Source: an uncultured Deferribacteraceae bacterium (GTDB lineage Bacteria > Chrysiogenota > Deferribacteres > Deferribacterales > Mucispirillaceae). From it: a DNA stretch of 16,002 bases. The stretch lies in contig CAMQYB010000020.1 of the NCBI GenBank assembly GCA_947039055.1, forward strand, positions 1 to 16,002. The letters are read 5' to 3'. The translations under genes and the position numbers were made by a program. Shown in pieces: positions 1 through 7,530 of this stretch; position 1 is the first letter of the stretch; the number at the start of each line of letters is the position of its first letter. The notes beneath the pieces were generated by a model, which did not search any database, was not told the origin of the DNA, and saw only the letters and a list, made by a program, of their open reading frames with translations.

Positions 1-168
1 ATCGTTAAAGCTATATGGTTGATAGTAGATAGTTAAAGCTATGTGGTTGATAATATATCGTTAAAGCTATATGGTTGATAGTAGATAGTTAAAGCTATGT
101 GGTTGATAATAGATCGTTAAAGCTATATGGTTGATAGTAGATAGTTAAAGTTAAATGATTGGTAATTG
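1..168. repeat. 28-bp tandem array, truncated by left edge
   Basis: Six consecutive 28-bp units begin at 1, 29, 57, 85, 113 and 141. Odd units (ATCGTTAAAGCTATATGG...) and even units (ATAGTTAAAGCTATGTGG...) alternate, so the true period is a 56-bp dimer. The last unit (141-168) is clearly diverged. All units abut without spacers, so this is not a CRISPR array. The period is not a multiple of three and stops occur in the frames, so it is noncoding as it stands. It lies just before a plus-strand terminator, so it may be the 3' region of a gene off the left edge. Confidence 0.95.
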
Positions 169-177
169 AAAGTTAAT

Positions 178-212
178 AAGGTATCTCGTAATGATGATAC
201 CTTTTATTTTAT
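178..212 (+). terminator. Intrinsic terminator of an off-window plus-strand gene
   Basis: AAGGTATC (178-185) pairs perfectly with GATACCTT (196-203) around a 10-nt loop, followed by a T-rich run to about 212. The tail is on the plus strand, so it ends transcription coming from the left edge through the 28-bp array. Confidence 0.75.
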
Positions 213-250
213 TCAAAAATAAGTTGTCGGATTTTCTGTGATTATTAAAA

Positions 251-454
251 TTACAGTTGGCGATGTTTATTAACATACTCTTTTTCACAAGTGTAACAGT
301 GATAGATCTGTTTACCTTCATCATCTAATCGTCCCTTCATTTTATAGATGTGTTTAGATTGACAGAAAGGACACCTATATAGTGTATACTTTTTAAGGTA
401 GACGAAGATAACTACTATAATTGATAAAGTAATAACGATTTTAATTATATCCAT
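251..454 (-). CDS. Small membrane-anchored zinc-ribbon protein
   Basis: This is a 67-aa protein of unknown function. A hydrophobic helix spans about residues 4-20 and is followed by lysines and a tyrosine. The soluble part has two CxxC pairs, C28/C31 (CPFC) and C53/C56 (CYTC), 21 residues apart, the layout of a four-cysteine zinc ribbon. The predicted topology is a short N-terminal anchor with a cytoplasmic metal-binding knuckle. I see no strong Shine-Dalgarno before the ATG. It is a single gene with no clear operon partner, divergent from the gene at 640. Such ribbons bind nucleic acid or protein, but nothing here says which. Confidence 0.7.
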   Translation of the reverse strand: MDIIKIVITLSIIVVIFVYLKKYTLYRCPFCQSKHIYKMKGRLDDEGKQIYHCYTCEKEYVNKHRQL

Positions 455-639
455 AAATAAAATAATATACCAGATTGAAAAATTTTTCTACATAATTATT
501 TTTTTGCAATTAATTAGATGCATTAATCAGTTATCTCTACATACGAAATTGATAGAGAGAATTTATTATATTGCTATATTATATCAACTGTTGTAATATT
601 TAAAGCTGATGTAGATGTTATTAATTTAGAGGTTATTAT

Positions 640-1206
640 ATGAATCGAAATATTATTATTTTTATCATAGTGAGTGTTGTAGTTGCAGTGATTGTGTTTT
701 TTGCTATAACAAAAAAATCGTCAAACAATTTTGGTGATGCAACGGTTGTGTTATTGGAAGAGGGGAGATATGTTCTTGCGTGTGATGATGCAAACTCTAT
801 CTATAAAATAATCTTAGATATGCAAAAAGAATATGCTGAAGATCCTGAGAAATATAGTGGACTAGATAATATCTCTGATAATCCAGAAAATTTATCTAAA
901 ACTATGAAAGAGTTTGAAGAATCTATGAATGATTTTAATGCTAAACTACAAGTGCTTTATGCAGGTGATGAAGTTAAACTAGAAGCAGTGCTTGATATGG
1001 TTGGAAGAAAAATAGCTGAAATTATGCAAGTTTCAATCTTAGAAAGTTTTAAAATGATTTCTAAAGAAGATAGTAAAGAGTATATCAATATCGAGTTCTG
1101 TGGTGCTGATCCAAAAGAGGGTTGGGTATCTCCATTTGATCAAGATTTAACAAGTGTATTTGATAGATCAGAAGATACTGAAGCAGGTGATAACGGAACT
1201 AAATAA
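640..1206 (+). CDS. Membrane-anchored hypothetical protein, 188 aa
   Basis: I do not recognise this protein. It starts with a strong hydrophobic helix (about residues 4-22) followed by two lysines, so it is either a single-pass inner-membrane protein with a large periplasmic domain or an uncleaved-signal protein. Residues 35-188 are acidic, rich in Glu, Asp, Lys and Met, and mostly helical in character. AGAGG at 628-632, 7 nt before the ATG, supports the start. The C-terminus (EDTEAGDNGTK) is polar and looks disordered. A terminator follows at 1273, so the gene appears monocistronic. Confidence 0.75.
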   Translation: MNRNIIIFIIVSVVVAVIVFFAITKKSSNNFGDATVVLLEEGRYVLACDDANSIYKIILDMQKEYAEDPEKYSGLDNISDNPENLSKTMKEFEESMNDFNAKLQVLYAGDEVKLEAVLDMVGRKIAEIMQVSILESFKMISKEDSKEYINIEFCGADPKEGWVSPFDQDLTSVFDRSEDTEAGDNGTK

Positions 1207-1272
1207 TAATTGGTTTATAAAATTAATTATTATCAAATAAACTGAAAATTATAATTTATAGTATATAATAGT

Positions 1273-1304
1273 AAGGATATCTTCTAACGAGGGTATCCTT
1301 TTTT
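1273..1304 (+). terminator. Intrinsic terminator after the 640-1206 gene
   Basis: AAGGATATC (1273-1281) pairs with GGTATCCTT (1292-1300), nine pairs including one T-G wobble, around a 10-nt loop. The run TTTTTT follows at 1299-1304. The rest of the gap from 1207 to 1395 shows nothing else. Confidence 0.8.
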
Positions 1305-1395
1305 AACGCTCCAATTTTAATGTTCTAATATAAAGATTAGGAAAGCATAGGTTTGACTTACTACTTTCCACAGGTTCATCTGAATGAAAATTTTG

Positions 1396-1776
1396 TCATA
1401 TTATTAGATCATCTTTTATAAACTTTTTAAGCCAGTTTTTAAAATCATTATCAGAGTATGCATTTAATGGTTCTCTTAATATGCCTTCATAATTAATTGT
1501 CACATTTCGCTTTTTCATTATCACTTCTGATGTAAGTTGCAATATGTATCTGTTCTTTTTTGCTACTGTCAATTTATAAGCTTTTGTTAATAATTTTTTA
1601 ATACATTTTGTGCTCATGTAGATATATGAATACTCATATAGATCTAAATTTTCATAGTAGTTTTCAAATATTCTAGAGACCTCATTTTTTGCTTCTTCAA
1701 TCTCAAGGTGATAACTATTAGTCGATAAATACGATTGCGTTAATGTATCATCAACCCATATTTTCATATTAATCAT
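1396..1776 (-). CDS. Hypothetical protein, 126 aa
   Basis: I do not recognise this soluble protein. It has no signal peptide or membrane segment. It is rich in Tyr, Lys, Asn and Ile, with a charged helical middle (residues about 22-60) and a basic stretch near KKRN. The start is supported by a near-perfect Shine-Dalgarno, AGGAGGTG (the complement of 1781-1788), 4 nt before the ATG. An in-frame ATG three codons downstream (MKIWVDD) would have 13-nt spacing and fits less well. It is divergent from the MuiA-like gene, and their start codons are about 110 bp apart. Confidence 0.7.
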   Translation of the reverse strand: MINMKIWVDDTLTQSYLSTNSYHLEIEEAKNEVSRIFENYYENLDLYEYSYIYMSTKCIKKLLTKAYKLTVAKKNRYILQLTSEVIMKKRNVTINYEGILREPLNAYSDNDFKNWLKKFIKDDLII

Positions 1777-1827
1777 ATAGCACCTCCTGACTAATAATCA
1801 TCACTCATCTTAGTGTTTTTATTGATA

Positions 1828-1856
1828 TTGACAACGTTACTTTCTACCGATATAAT
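1828..1856 (+). promoter_or_regulatory. Consensus sigma-70 promoter of the MuiA-like gene
   Basis: TTGACA (1828-1833) and TATAAT (1851-1856) are both exact consensus hexamers separated by exactly 17 nt. Transcription should start near 1863, about 24 nt before the GTG start at 1887. This is the best promoter in the window and suggests strong constitutive expression unless a repressor acts. Confidence 0.85.
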
Positions 1857-1886
1857 TTATTATCAACATCATTATGGAGTTAAAGA

Positions 1887-3413
1887 GTGGATATATTATT
1901 GCGTAAAAAAAAGTTTATAATTTCGGTTTTTTTCTTAATTTTCTTTATGGTTTTTTTTAATATTTCTAATAATGCAGTGGCAAGCAATATGAAAACATCT
2001 AACATTGAAATCTATACAAATCTGATCAAAGTTGAGTTCACTGTAGATTTAAAAGGTAAGACAACTCTTGAATTTCCAGCAACATTTATGAAGAATTCTT
2101 TTAGGCTTGATGAGTCTAAATCAGTCGGTATAAAATCTTTTAATGTTAAAGAGAAAGAGATTACATGGAGCATTAAAGATCATAAATTTATAAACGATGA
2201 TTTTAGAAAAATCATAGTCGAGATAGATAAATTACAAAGTGAGTTAGATGGATTGAAATTTTCTTCAAAATATTTAGACAAATTAACTCCAACAGCATTC
2301 ACAGCTCAAACTATCAAAAATGATATCAACAATTTTTCAAAATTACAAGAAGGGTACTCACTAAGAATAACTACTATTGAGAGAGAGTTATCATATAAAA
2401 AGAAGGTGCTTGAAAACTTATCAGAAGGTGCTACTGCAACGAATAAATATATCGAAGTTGTAGCAACAGGAACTACAAAAGCAAAACTTGTTTTTACGGC
2501 AGAGAGTAAAGATGTCGCTTGGGATATCTATTATAAAATGTATCTAAACTCTAAGACTGGAGATATAAAAGTTAAACAGTATATTAATATTGTTCAAAAC
2601 ACGTTTTTAAACCTTAAAGGCAAAGCATCAATTTATTCATCACCTATAACAGATCATTATATTAATCTTGATGTTAATCCCCAAACTGTTGATGTCTATA
2701 AAAAACCTTCTGCACGAGAGATACAACCGAGGATGAGTTCAGCTAGGAAGAATGATATTTCTATGGAGTATTCAGCAGATGAGATGGTTTCAACTGCTCC
2801 TGCAACAATTGCTGATGAGTTAGGAATAAGGTTGGAGATGGATGTAAACTTAGTATCAAGTGAAGGTGTTGATATACTTACAGATGACTATATAGTTAAG
2901 TCTGATTTAGATGCTATACTTATCCCTAAATATTACGATTACACAGTTCTTGTTGCAAATATAGCACAGTTTCCTAAATCAATTATGAGAAGTAAAGTTG
3001 ATCTATTTATTGACAATATTTTTAAATCTACACGTCATTTAGATAATATTTATGCAAGCAGTCAAGATATAGAAATCCCGTTTGGTTTTATGGAATCAAT
3101 CACAGCTAAGGTTGATAAGAACATATCTAAAACAGATGTTGGATTTATGAAAGGAACGTACTCTGAGTCGTACACGATCACTATAAACAATTATAATAAA
3201 GAGAGCAGAAAAGTTAAAATTGAGTATCCAACACCAGTATCTATTAATAGTAAGGTTGAGGTAAAAGATCTTAAAATATCTCTAAAACCTACAGAGATAA
3301 ATGATGAAGGTATTGCAAGTTGGACGCTAGATTTACCGCCGTCATCAGAGCAAAAAATTGAGATATCGTACACATTAAAATATCCAACTGATTCAGAGTT
3401 AAGGATTTATTAA
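1887..3413 (+). CDS. Exported DUF4139 (mucoidy inhibitor MuiA-like) protein
   Basis: This 508-aa protein has a lysine-rich N-terminus and a hydrophobic core (about residues 10-24), with a likely signal-peptidase site near A32-S33. The region from about 38 to 100 resembles the N-terminal DUF4140 part. Residues about 103-180 look like a charged coiled coil. From about 200 to the end it matches DUF4139: a W-x-x-Y entry (AWDIYYKMYL), a long beta-rich section, an EIPFGFME turn and a final W-T-L-D-L-P-P element ending in YTLKYP. The start is GTG with GGAG at 1876-1879, 7 nt upstream. MuiA-family proteins affect capsule or mucoidy in some bacteria, but their biochemical role is not settled. It is flanked by its own promoter and terminator, so it is monocistronic. 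Confidence 0.85.
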   Translation: MDILLRKKKFIISVFFLIFFMVFFNISNNAVASNMKTSNIEIYTNLIKVEFTVDLKGKTTLEFPATFMKNSFRLDESKSVGIKSFNVKEKEITWSIKDHKFINDDFRKIIVEIDKLQSELDGLKFSSKYLDKLTPTAFTAQTIKNDINNFSKLQEGYSLRITTIERELSYKKKVLENLSEGATATNKYIEVVATGTTKAKLVFTAESKDVAWDIYYKMYLNSKTGDIKVKQYINIVQNTFLNLKGKASIYSSPITDHYINLDVNPQTVDVYKKPSAREIQPRMSSARKNDISMEYSADEMVSTAPATIADELGIRLEMDVNLVSSEGVDILTDDYIVKSDLDAILIPKYYDYTVLVANIAQFPKSIMRSKVDLFIDNIFKSTRHLDNIYASSQDIEIPFGFMESITAKVDKNISKTDVGFMKGTYSESYTITINNYNKESRKVKIEYPTPVSINSKVEVKDLKISLKPTEINDEGIASWTLDLPPSSEQKIEISYTLKYPTDSELRIY

Positions 3414-3493
3414 GAGAGATAAATTGATCGGTTGTACGGTTAATGGTTTATGATTTAAAAGTTTGAATAGTTGTAAAATTAGATAGCATATTT

Positions 3494-3526
3494 TAGGGGA
3501 TAGAAATTTTTATCCCCTATTTTTTT
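3494..3526 (+). terminator. Strong intrinsic terminator after the MuiA-like gene
   Basis: TAGGGGATA (3494-3502) pairs perfectly with TATCCCCTA (3511-3519), followed by a run of seven T. The remaining gap up to 3671 is AT-rich and must contain the promoter of the AraC-type gene, but no convincing -35/-10 pair is visible. Confidence 0.9.
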
Positions 3527-3671
3527 ACAAAACTTAAAACTAATTAATTAATAAATTTTCATATCATAGTTACTCTATCGTAAAATAATTTAATTTTTAA
3601 ATATGGCAAAAATAGTCGAGAATTTTACTTTTTATTACTGTATAGTTAAGATGTAAGGCGGTGGAAAAGGG

Positions 3672-4544
3672 ATGCTAATACAACAAAAAGCTGTTCAATG
3701 TATGCAAGATTTTATAGAAGCCAATTTATATGATGAGATTACTCTTAGAGATTTATCGACAGTATCAAAGTTTTCTCCATGGTACTCATATCGTTTGCTG
3801 AAAGAGTGGACTGGACTTACTCCATCTAACTATATACGCAAACTAAGATTATCAAAATCAGCATTACGCCTGCGTGATCAAGATCAGAAAATAGTTGATA
3901 TAGCTTTTGAAATGGGGTTTAAAAGTGTTGATGGATATCAGAGAGCATTTCTTCGTGAGTTTGGTATAAATCCTAGCGAATATTCTATAAAACCTATTCC
4001 TATATATCTGTTCACTCCTTACGGTGTTAAGTATAGAAAAAATATGAAGGAGAGAGCTATAATGGAAACTGTAAAAAATATATTTATTCAGGTGATTGAA
4101 AAACCTGCTCGTAAAGTAATTATCAAAAGAGGTGTTAAGGCTACAGATTATTTCGCTTACTGCAATGAGGTGGATTGTGATATTTGGGGGTTTTTAACAA
4201 GTATTAAATCTATTAGTAATGAACCGATAGGTATGTGGTTACCATCTGCTTATATCGAGCAAGGGACTTCCGAATATGTGCAAGGTGTAGAGGTTTTGAC
4301 TAGCTATGATGGAGAGTTGCCTAACGGTTTTGATATTATAGATTTACCTATGGCTAAATATCTGATGTTTAATGGAGAACCGTTTGAAGAGGACAATTAT
4401 ATGTTGGCGATAAGTGAGGTATGTAGTGCGATTAAGAAATATGATCCAGCAGTTATAGGATATACTTGGGACGCAAAAAGCCCTCGTATACAGCTTGAAC
4501 CGATCGGTAGTAGAGGCTATATTGAGTTTGTTGCAATAAAATAA
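3672..4544 (+). CDS. AraC-family regulator with GyrI-like effector domain
   Basis: This is a 290-aa transcriptional regulator. Residues about 1-108 are the AraC DNA-binding domain with two helix-turn-helix motifs; the second contains the signature IVDIAFEMGFKSVDGYQRAFLREFGINPSEY. Residues about 135-290 form a GyrI-like/SOUL-type ligand-binding domain, with the typical VEV near its middle, a DLP...YLMFNGEPFEE segment and a C-terminal beta strand (GYIEFVAIK). This N-terminal-HTH plus GyrI layout is that of Rob/SoxS-like multidrug or stress regulators, and the small-molecule ligand is unknown. A purine-rich GGAAAAGGG stretch directly before the ATG serves as a weak ribosome site. No efflux gene lies next to it, so its targets are elsewhere. 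Confidence 0.92.
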   Translation: MLIQQKAVQCMQDFIEANLYDEITLRDLSTVSKFSPWYSYRLLKEWTGLTPSNYIRKLRLSKSALRLRDQDQKIVDIAFEMGFKSVDGYQRAFLREFGINPSEYSIKPIPIYLFTPYGVKYRKNMKERAIMETVKNIFIQVIEKPARKVIIKRGVKATDYFAYCNEVDCDIWGFLTSIKSISNEPIGMWLPSAYIEQGTSEYVQGVEVLTSYDGELPNGFDIIDLPMAKYLMFNGEPFEEDNYMLAISEVCSAIKKYDPAVIGYTWDAKSPRIQLEPIGSRGYIEFVAIK

Positions 4545-4684
4545 ATAACATAAAATAAGTAGACTGTTACAAATAAACTTGATGACTGGTACGGTTGATC
4601 AATTGATTCCTTTGTTTTATTTTTTTAAAAAGGCAGTATGTTGCGATCGTTCATCTTTTTATTTACCATTTTAAAAAAAAATAT

Positions 4685-4728
4685 CAAAAAAAACCTATCT
4701 TAAATCGTGTTAGATAAAAGATAGGTTT
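4685..4728 (-). terminator. Intrinsic terminator of nrdJ
   Basis: AAACCTATCTT (4691-4701) and AAGATAGGTTT (4718-4728) form a perfect 11-bp stem with a 16-nt loop. On the minus strand the stem is followed at once by a long U-tract (the complement of the A-run at 4685-4693). It lies about 125 nt past the nrdJ stop. It may also stop read-through from the convergent AraC gene, though its plus-strand tail is weaker. Confidence 0.85.
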
Positions 4729-4750
4729 AATATTTATTTCTGAATTTTTA

Positions 4751-4790
4751 AGTTAGTATAAGTTAGTATAAGTTGCTATAAGTTACTGCT
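4751..4790. repeat. 10-bp tandem repeat in the nrdJ 3' region
   Basis: AGTTAGTATA occurs at 4751 and 4761, then AGTTGCTATA at 4771 and a degenerate fourth copy at 4781. It lies between the nrdJ stop and its terminator, so it would be transcribed as 3' UTR. Beyond it (4791-4818) is a locally GC-richer element with TTACT/AGTAA ends that could fold into a small hairpin. Confidence 0.8.
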
Positions 4791-4818
4791 TCGCTACGCT
4801 TGAGTAATTGTTTCAAAA

Positions 4819-4864
4819 TTTGCTACAAATTAACTACACTATTTGCTACAAATTAGCTACATTG
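4819..4864. repeat. 23-bp tandem duplication over the nrdJ stop codon
   Basis: Unit 4842-4864 contains the last codons and TAA stop of nrdJ. Unit 4819-4841 is an adjacent copy with about three differences. Both begin TTTGCTACAAATTA. The duplication includes the stop region, so the outer copy is untranslated. Confidence 0.8.
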
Positions 4865-7150
4865 AGAGTATCCACAAGAGTGACAAACATTACATCCTTC
4901 AACAAACTCAATCTGTCCACCACAATCAGGGCAAGCACCTGCTGATATTTTTTTAGGAGTAGTTATCCCTTTCTTTTTATCTATGCTTGTTAATAAACTT
5001 TCAACAGTTTCTTGTTGCAACACAGTCGTTTTAATAGGATTATTCATAATCTTTTCAATCGCAATCGCAACAGCATCAGCACATGAATGTACAGCGTTAG
5101 GACCGAAACCATATTTCATATGGCATGATATTCCTTTAAGCTGTTTAACGATAAACTCAGGATCAGTTCCACTTCTTAACGCTAATGATATAAGTCTACC
5201 TATCGCTTGTGATTGGCTTTGAGCACAACCACCAGCTTTACCGATAGATGCGAACACTTCAAATATATTGCCTTTTTCATCTTGATTAATCGTCACATAC
5301 ATCTTGCCACAACCAGTATCAATAGCCACAGTTTTACCTATTAATATAGAAGGACGCTCTTTAGGTCCAACAGCTTTAAATGTAGACTCTTCTTGATCGC
5401 TTGACGTATCTTTACCGATGTTTAAAACTTGAGCATCTCTACTTCCATCACGATAAACAGTGATACCTTTACAACCTAAATCGTACGCTAACATATAGGC
5501 GTTATATATATCTCCCTCTGTAGCAGATGAACAGAAGTTGATTGTTTTACTCACAGCGTTATCGGTATATTTTTGGAAAGCTGCTTGCATTTTAACGTGC
5601 CAAATAGGTTCGATCTCGTGCGATGTTACAAACACTTTTCTCCATTTTTCAGGTATCATTTCGATCCCATGAGCAGAGCCTTTATCAGCAAGCGTGTTCA
5701 TCAATTCTTCAGAGTAGAAACCTTCTTTTTTAGCGATTTCAACAAAGAATGGATTTACTTCAACTAGTTTATTATTGTCCATAACGTTTCTATAATATGC
5801 TAGAGCAAAGAATGGTTCAACACCACCAGATGCGTTTGATATAATAGATATCGTTCCTGTCGGAGCGATCGTTGTTACAGTTGCATTACGTAATTTTTTA
5901 AATCCCATTGCAGGAAATATAGAGTCATCAAAATTAGGAAAAGAACCTCTCTCTTCAGCTAATTGAATTGATGCTTCACGTCCTTTGTCTCTAATAAATT
6001 TCATTAATTTATCAGCAATATCTATCCCTGCATCAGAATTATATGGAGCAGATAATAGAACTAACATATCAGCAAATCCCATAACTCCTAAACCGATCTT
6101 TCTATTTTTCTTAGTCATAACATCTATCTGTGGAAGAGGGTAGTTATTCATCTCGATTACATTATCAAGAAATCTAACAGCGATTTTAATTGTTTTCTCT
6201 AAATCTTTCCAATCTATCTTGCCATCTTTCACAAAATGACTAAGGTTGATTGATCCAAGGTTACATGATTCATAAGGAAGTAATGGTTGTTCGCCACAAG
6301 GGTTAGTTGACTCCATATCTCCTTCAGTAGGCGTTGGGTTTTCTCTGTTTATTCTATCAAGGAAAACTATACCAGGATCGCCACCCTCCCAAGCAAGTCT
6401 AACCATTTCATCGAAAACCTGTTTAGCGTTTAATTTACCAACAGGTTGTTGATCTCTAGGGTCTATTAAATTATACTCAGCACCAGCTTTAACAGCCTTC
6501 ATAAATTCTTCTGTGATACCAACCGATAAATTAAAATTAGTTAATTTAGTTTTATCTTTTTTAGCGTAGATGAAGTCCATAATATCTGGATGATCCACAC
6601 GCAGAATACCCATATTAGCACCACGTCTCATACCACCTTGTTTAATGGTTTCAGTTGCAGCATCAAAGACAGTCATGAAAGATATAGGACCTGATGAAAC
6701 ACCTTTAGTAGTTTTCACAGTTCCATCTTTAGGTCTAAGGCGTGAGAAAGAAAAACCTGTTCCACCACCTGATTTATGTATTAACGCTGTGTATTTAACA
6801 GCGTCGAAGATATCACTTAATGAATCATCAACAGGTAGAACAAAGCAAGCTGAAAGTTGTTGTAGAGCTGCTCCTGCGTTCATTAGGGTAGGAGAGTTCG
6901 GCAGAAATTTAAACGATACCATTTGATCGTAGAACTCATTCGCTATCTCAAGATGATTACAATTTTTATTAAATTTCAATTCACCTTCAGCTATATTTAT
7001 TGCAACACGAGTAAAAAGATCTTTAGGTGTTTCAACAATTACTCCAAGAAGATCTTTCTTCAAGTAACGTTTTTCTAGTACCGTTAAAGAGTTTTTTGAT
7101 AACATTATTTTTGAGTTAAAATAATCTTTGCTACTTTTCGATGATGACAT
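4853..7150 (-). CDS. nrdJ: Adenosylcobalamin-dependent class II ribonucleotide reductase
   Basis: This 765-aa enzyme reduces ribonucleotides to deoxyribonucleotides using a cobalamin-derived thiyl radical and needs no oxygen. The active site is visible: NPCGE (residues 283-287) with the expected thiyl C285, and the expected redox pair C102 and C296. The 11-residue spacing C285-C296 matches the family. Other signatures are SGGGTGFSFSRLRP (127-140), APTGTISIISNASGGVEPFFAL (429-450), and a C-terminal TSCPD-type region (about 600-700) with GGCAQSQSQAIGR. The tail has CPDC (740-743) and CNVCHSCGYSQC (753-764), a zinc-ribbon or thiol relay for re-reducing the active site. GGGGGAAG just upstream of the ATG is the ribosome site. 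I saw no cobalamin riboswitch or NrdR box pair in the 330-bp leader. Confidence 0.96.
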   Translation of the reverse strand: MSSSKSSKDYFNSKIMLSKNSLTVLEKRYLKKDLLGVIVETPKDLFTRVAINIAEGELKFNKNCNHLEIANEFYDQMVSFKFLPNSPTLMNAGAALQQLSACFVLPVDDSLSDIFDAVKYTALIHKSGGGTGFSFSRLRPKDGTVKTTKGVSSGPISFMTVFDAATETIKQGGMRRGANMGILRVDHPDIMDFIYAKKDKTKLTNFNLSVGITEEFMKAVKAGAEYNLIDPRDQQPVGKLNAKQVFDEMVRLAWEGGDPGIVFLDRINRENPTPTEGDMESTNPCGEQPLLPYESCNLGSINLSHFVKDGKIDWKDLEKTIKIAVRFLDNVIEMNNYPLPQIDVMTKKNRKIGLGVMGFADMLVLLSAPYNSDAGIDIADKLMKFIRDKGREASIQLAEERGSFPNFDDSIFPAMGFKKLRNATVTTIAPTGTISIISNASGGVEPFFALAYYRNVMDNNKLVEVNPFFVEIAKKEGFYSEELMNTLADKGSAHGIEMIPEKWRKVFVTSHEIEPIWHVKMQAAFQKYTDNAVSKTINFCSSATEGDIYNAYMLAYDLGCKGITVYRDGSRDAQVLNIGKDTSSDQEESTFKAVGPKERPSILIGKTVAIDTGCGKMYVTINQDEKGNIFEVFASIGKAGGCAQSQSQAIGRLISLALRSGTDPEFIVKQLKGISCHMKYGFGPNAVHSCADAVAIAIEKIMNNPIKTTVLQQETVESLLTSIDKKKGITTPKKISAGACPDCGGQIEFVEGCNVCHSCGYSQCS

Positions 7151-7303
7151 ATACTTCTTCCCCCAAAATCAATCAATGTGTATGTTTAATGCTTTATAAC
7201 GATTAAAATAACGTACTTAGCAAGAATATAACAGTGAAGACCTATCTATAATATATTTTTTTAAAACTTTAAAAATAAGTAAATCTATAAGTAGGCAAAA
7301 AAC

Positions 7304-7530
7304 AGAACAATCAGTTTTTAGTAACTAGTTTGTTCTTTAATGCTTTAATTAGAATAGTAAATTTTAGTAACTAGATGTTCCATAATGCTTAAATTGAACG
7401 GTAAGTTTTATCAACTAGATGTTCATTATATTTTAATTAGAACGGTAAGTTTTATCAACTAGCCGTTCATTATGTTTTAATTAGAACGGTAAGTTAGTAC
7501 CAAGTTTGTTCTCTAATGCTTTCTTATATA
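7304..7530. repeat. Degenerate ~44-bp repeats copied from the 3' end of the neighbouring gene
   Basis: Five units start near 7304, 7351, 7396, 7439 and 7483. The last (7483-7530) is the coding end of the ornithine cyclodeaminase-family gene; the other four lie beyond its stop. Read on the minus strand, the outermost unit encodes KALKNKLVTKN then a stop, against KALENKLGTNLPF then a stop in the gene. Units at 7396 and 7439 keep the NLPF-stop codons. Most units have GAAC...GTTC ends and an internal AGTT...AACT, so each could fold into a small stem-loop. The unit at 7439 is the strongest (GAACGG/CCGTTC plus AGTT/AACT, loop TTATC). The remainder of the nrdJ leader (7151-7303) is plain AT-rich sequence, with a possible weak minus-strand promoter (TTGCTA, 18 nt, TTATAA). 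Confidence 0.88.

Noticed and set aside
1..168. CRISPR array
   Set aside because: The units abut with no unique spacers, and no cas gene is present. The same holds for 15887-16002.
251..1776. Toxin-antitoxin or defence operon among the small genes at the left
   Set aside because: The three genes are on different strands with separate terminators or promoters and show no toxin, nuclease or immunity motif.
4983..6926. Plus-strand ORFs inside nrdJ (4983, 5573, 6645)
   Set aside because: They are antisense shadows of a fully conserved enzyme gene, with no start signals of their own.
7151..7480. Cobalamin riboswitch or NrdR box pair controlling nrdJ
   Set aside because: A B12-dependent enzyme makes this attractive, but I could not find a B12-box-like segment or paired NrdR motifs. 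The stretch is explained by 3'-end repeats plus plain AT-rich leader.
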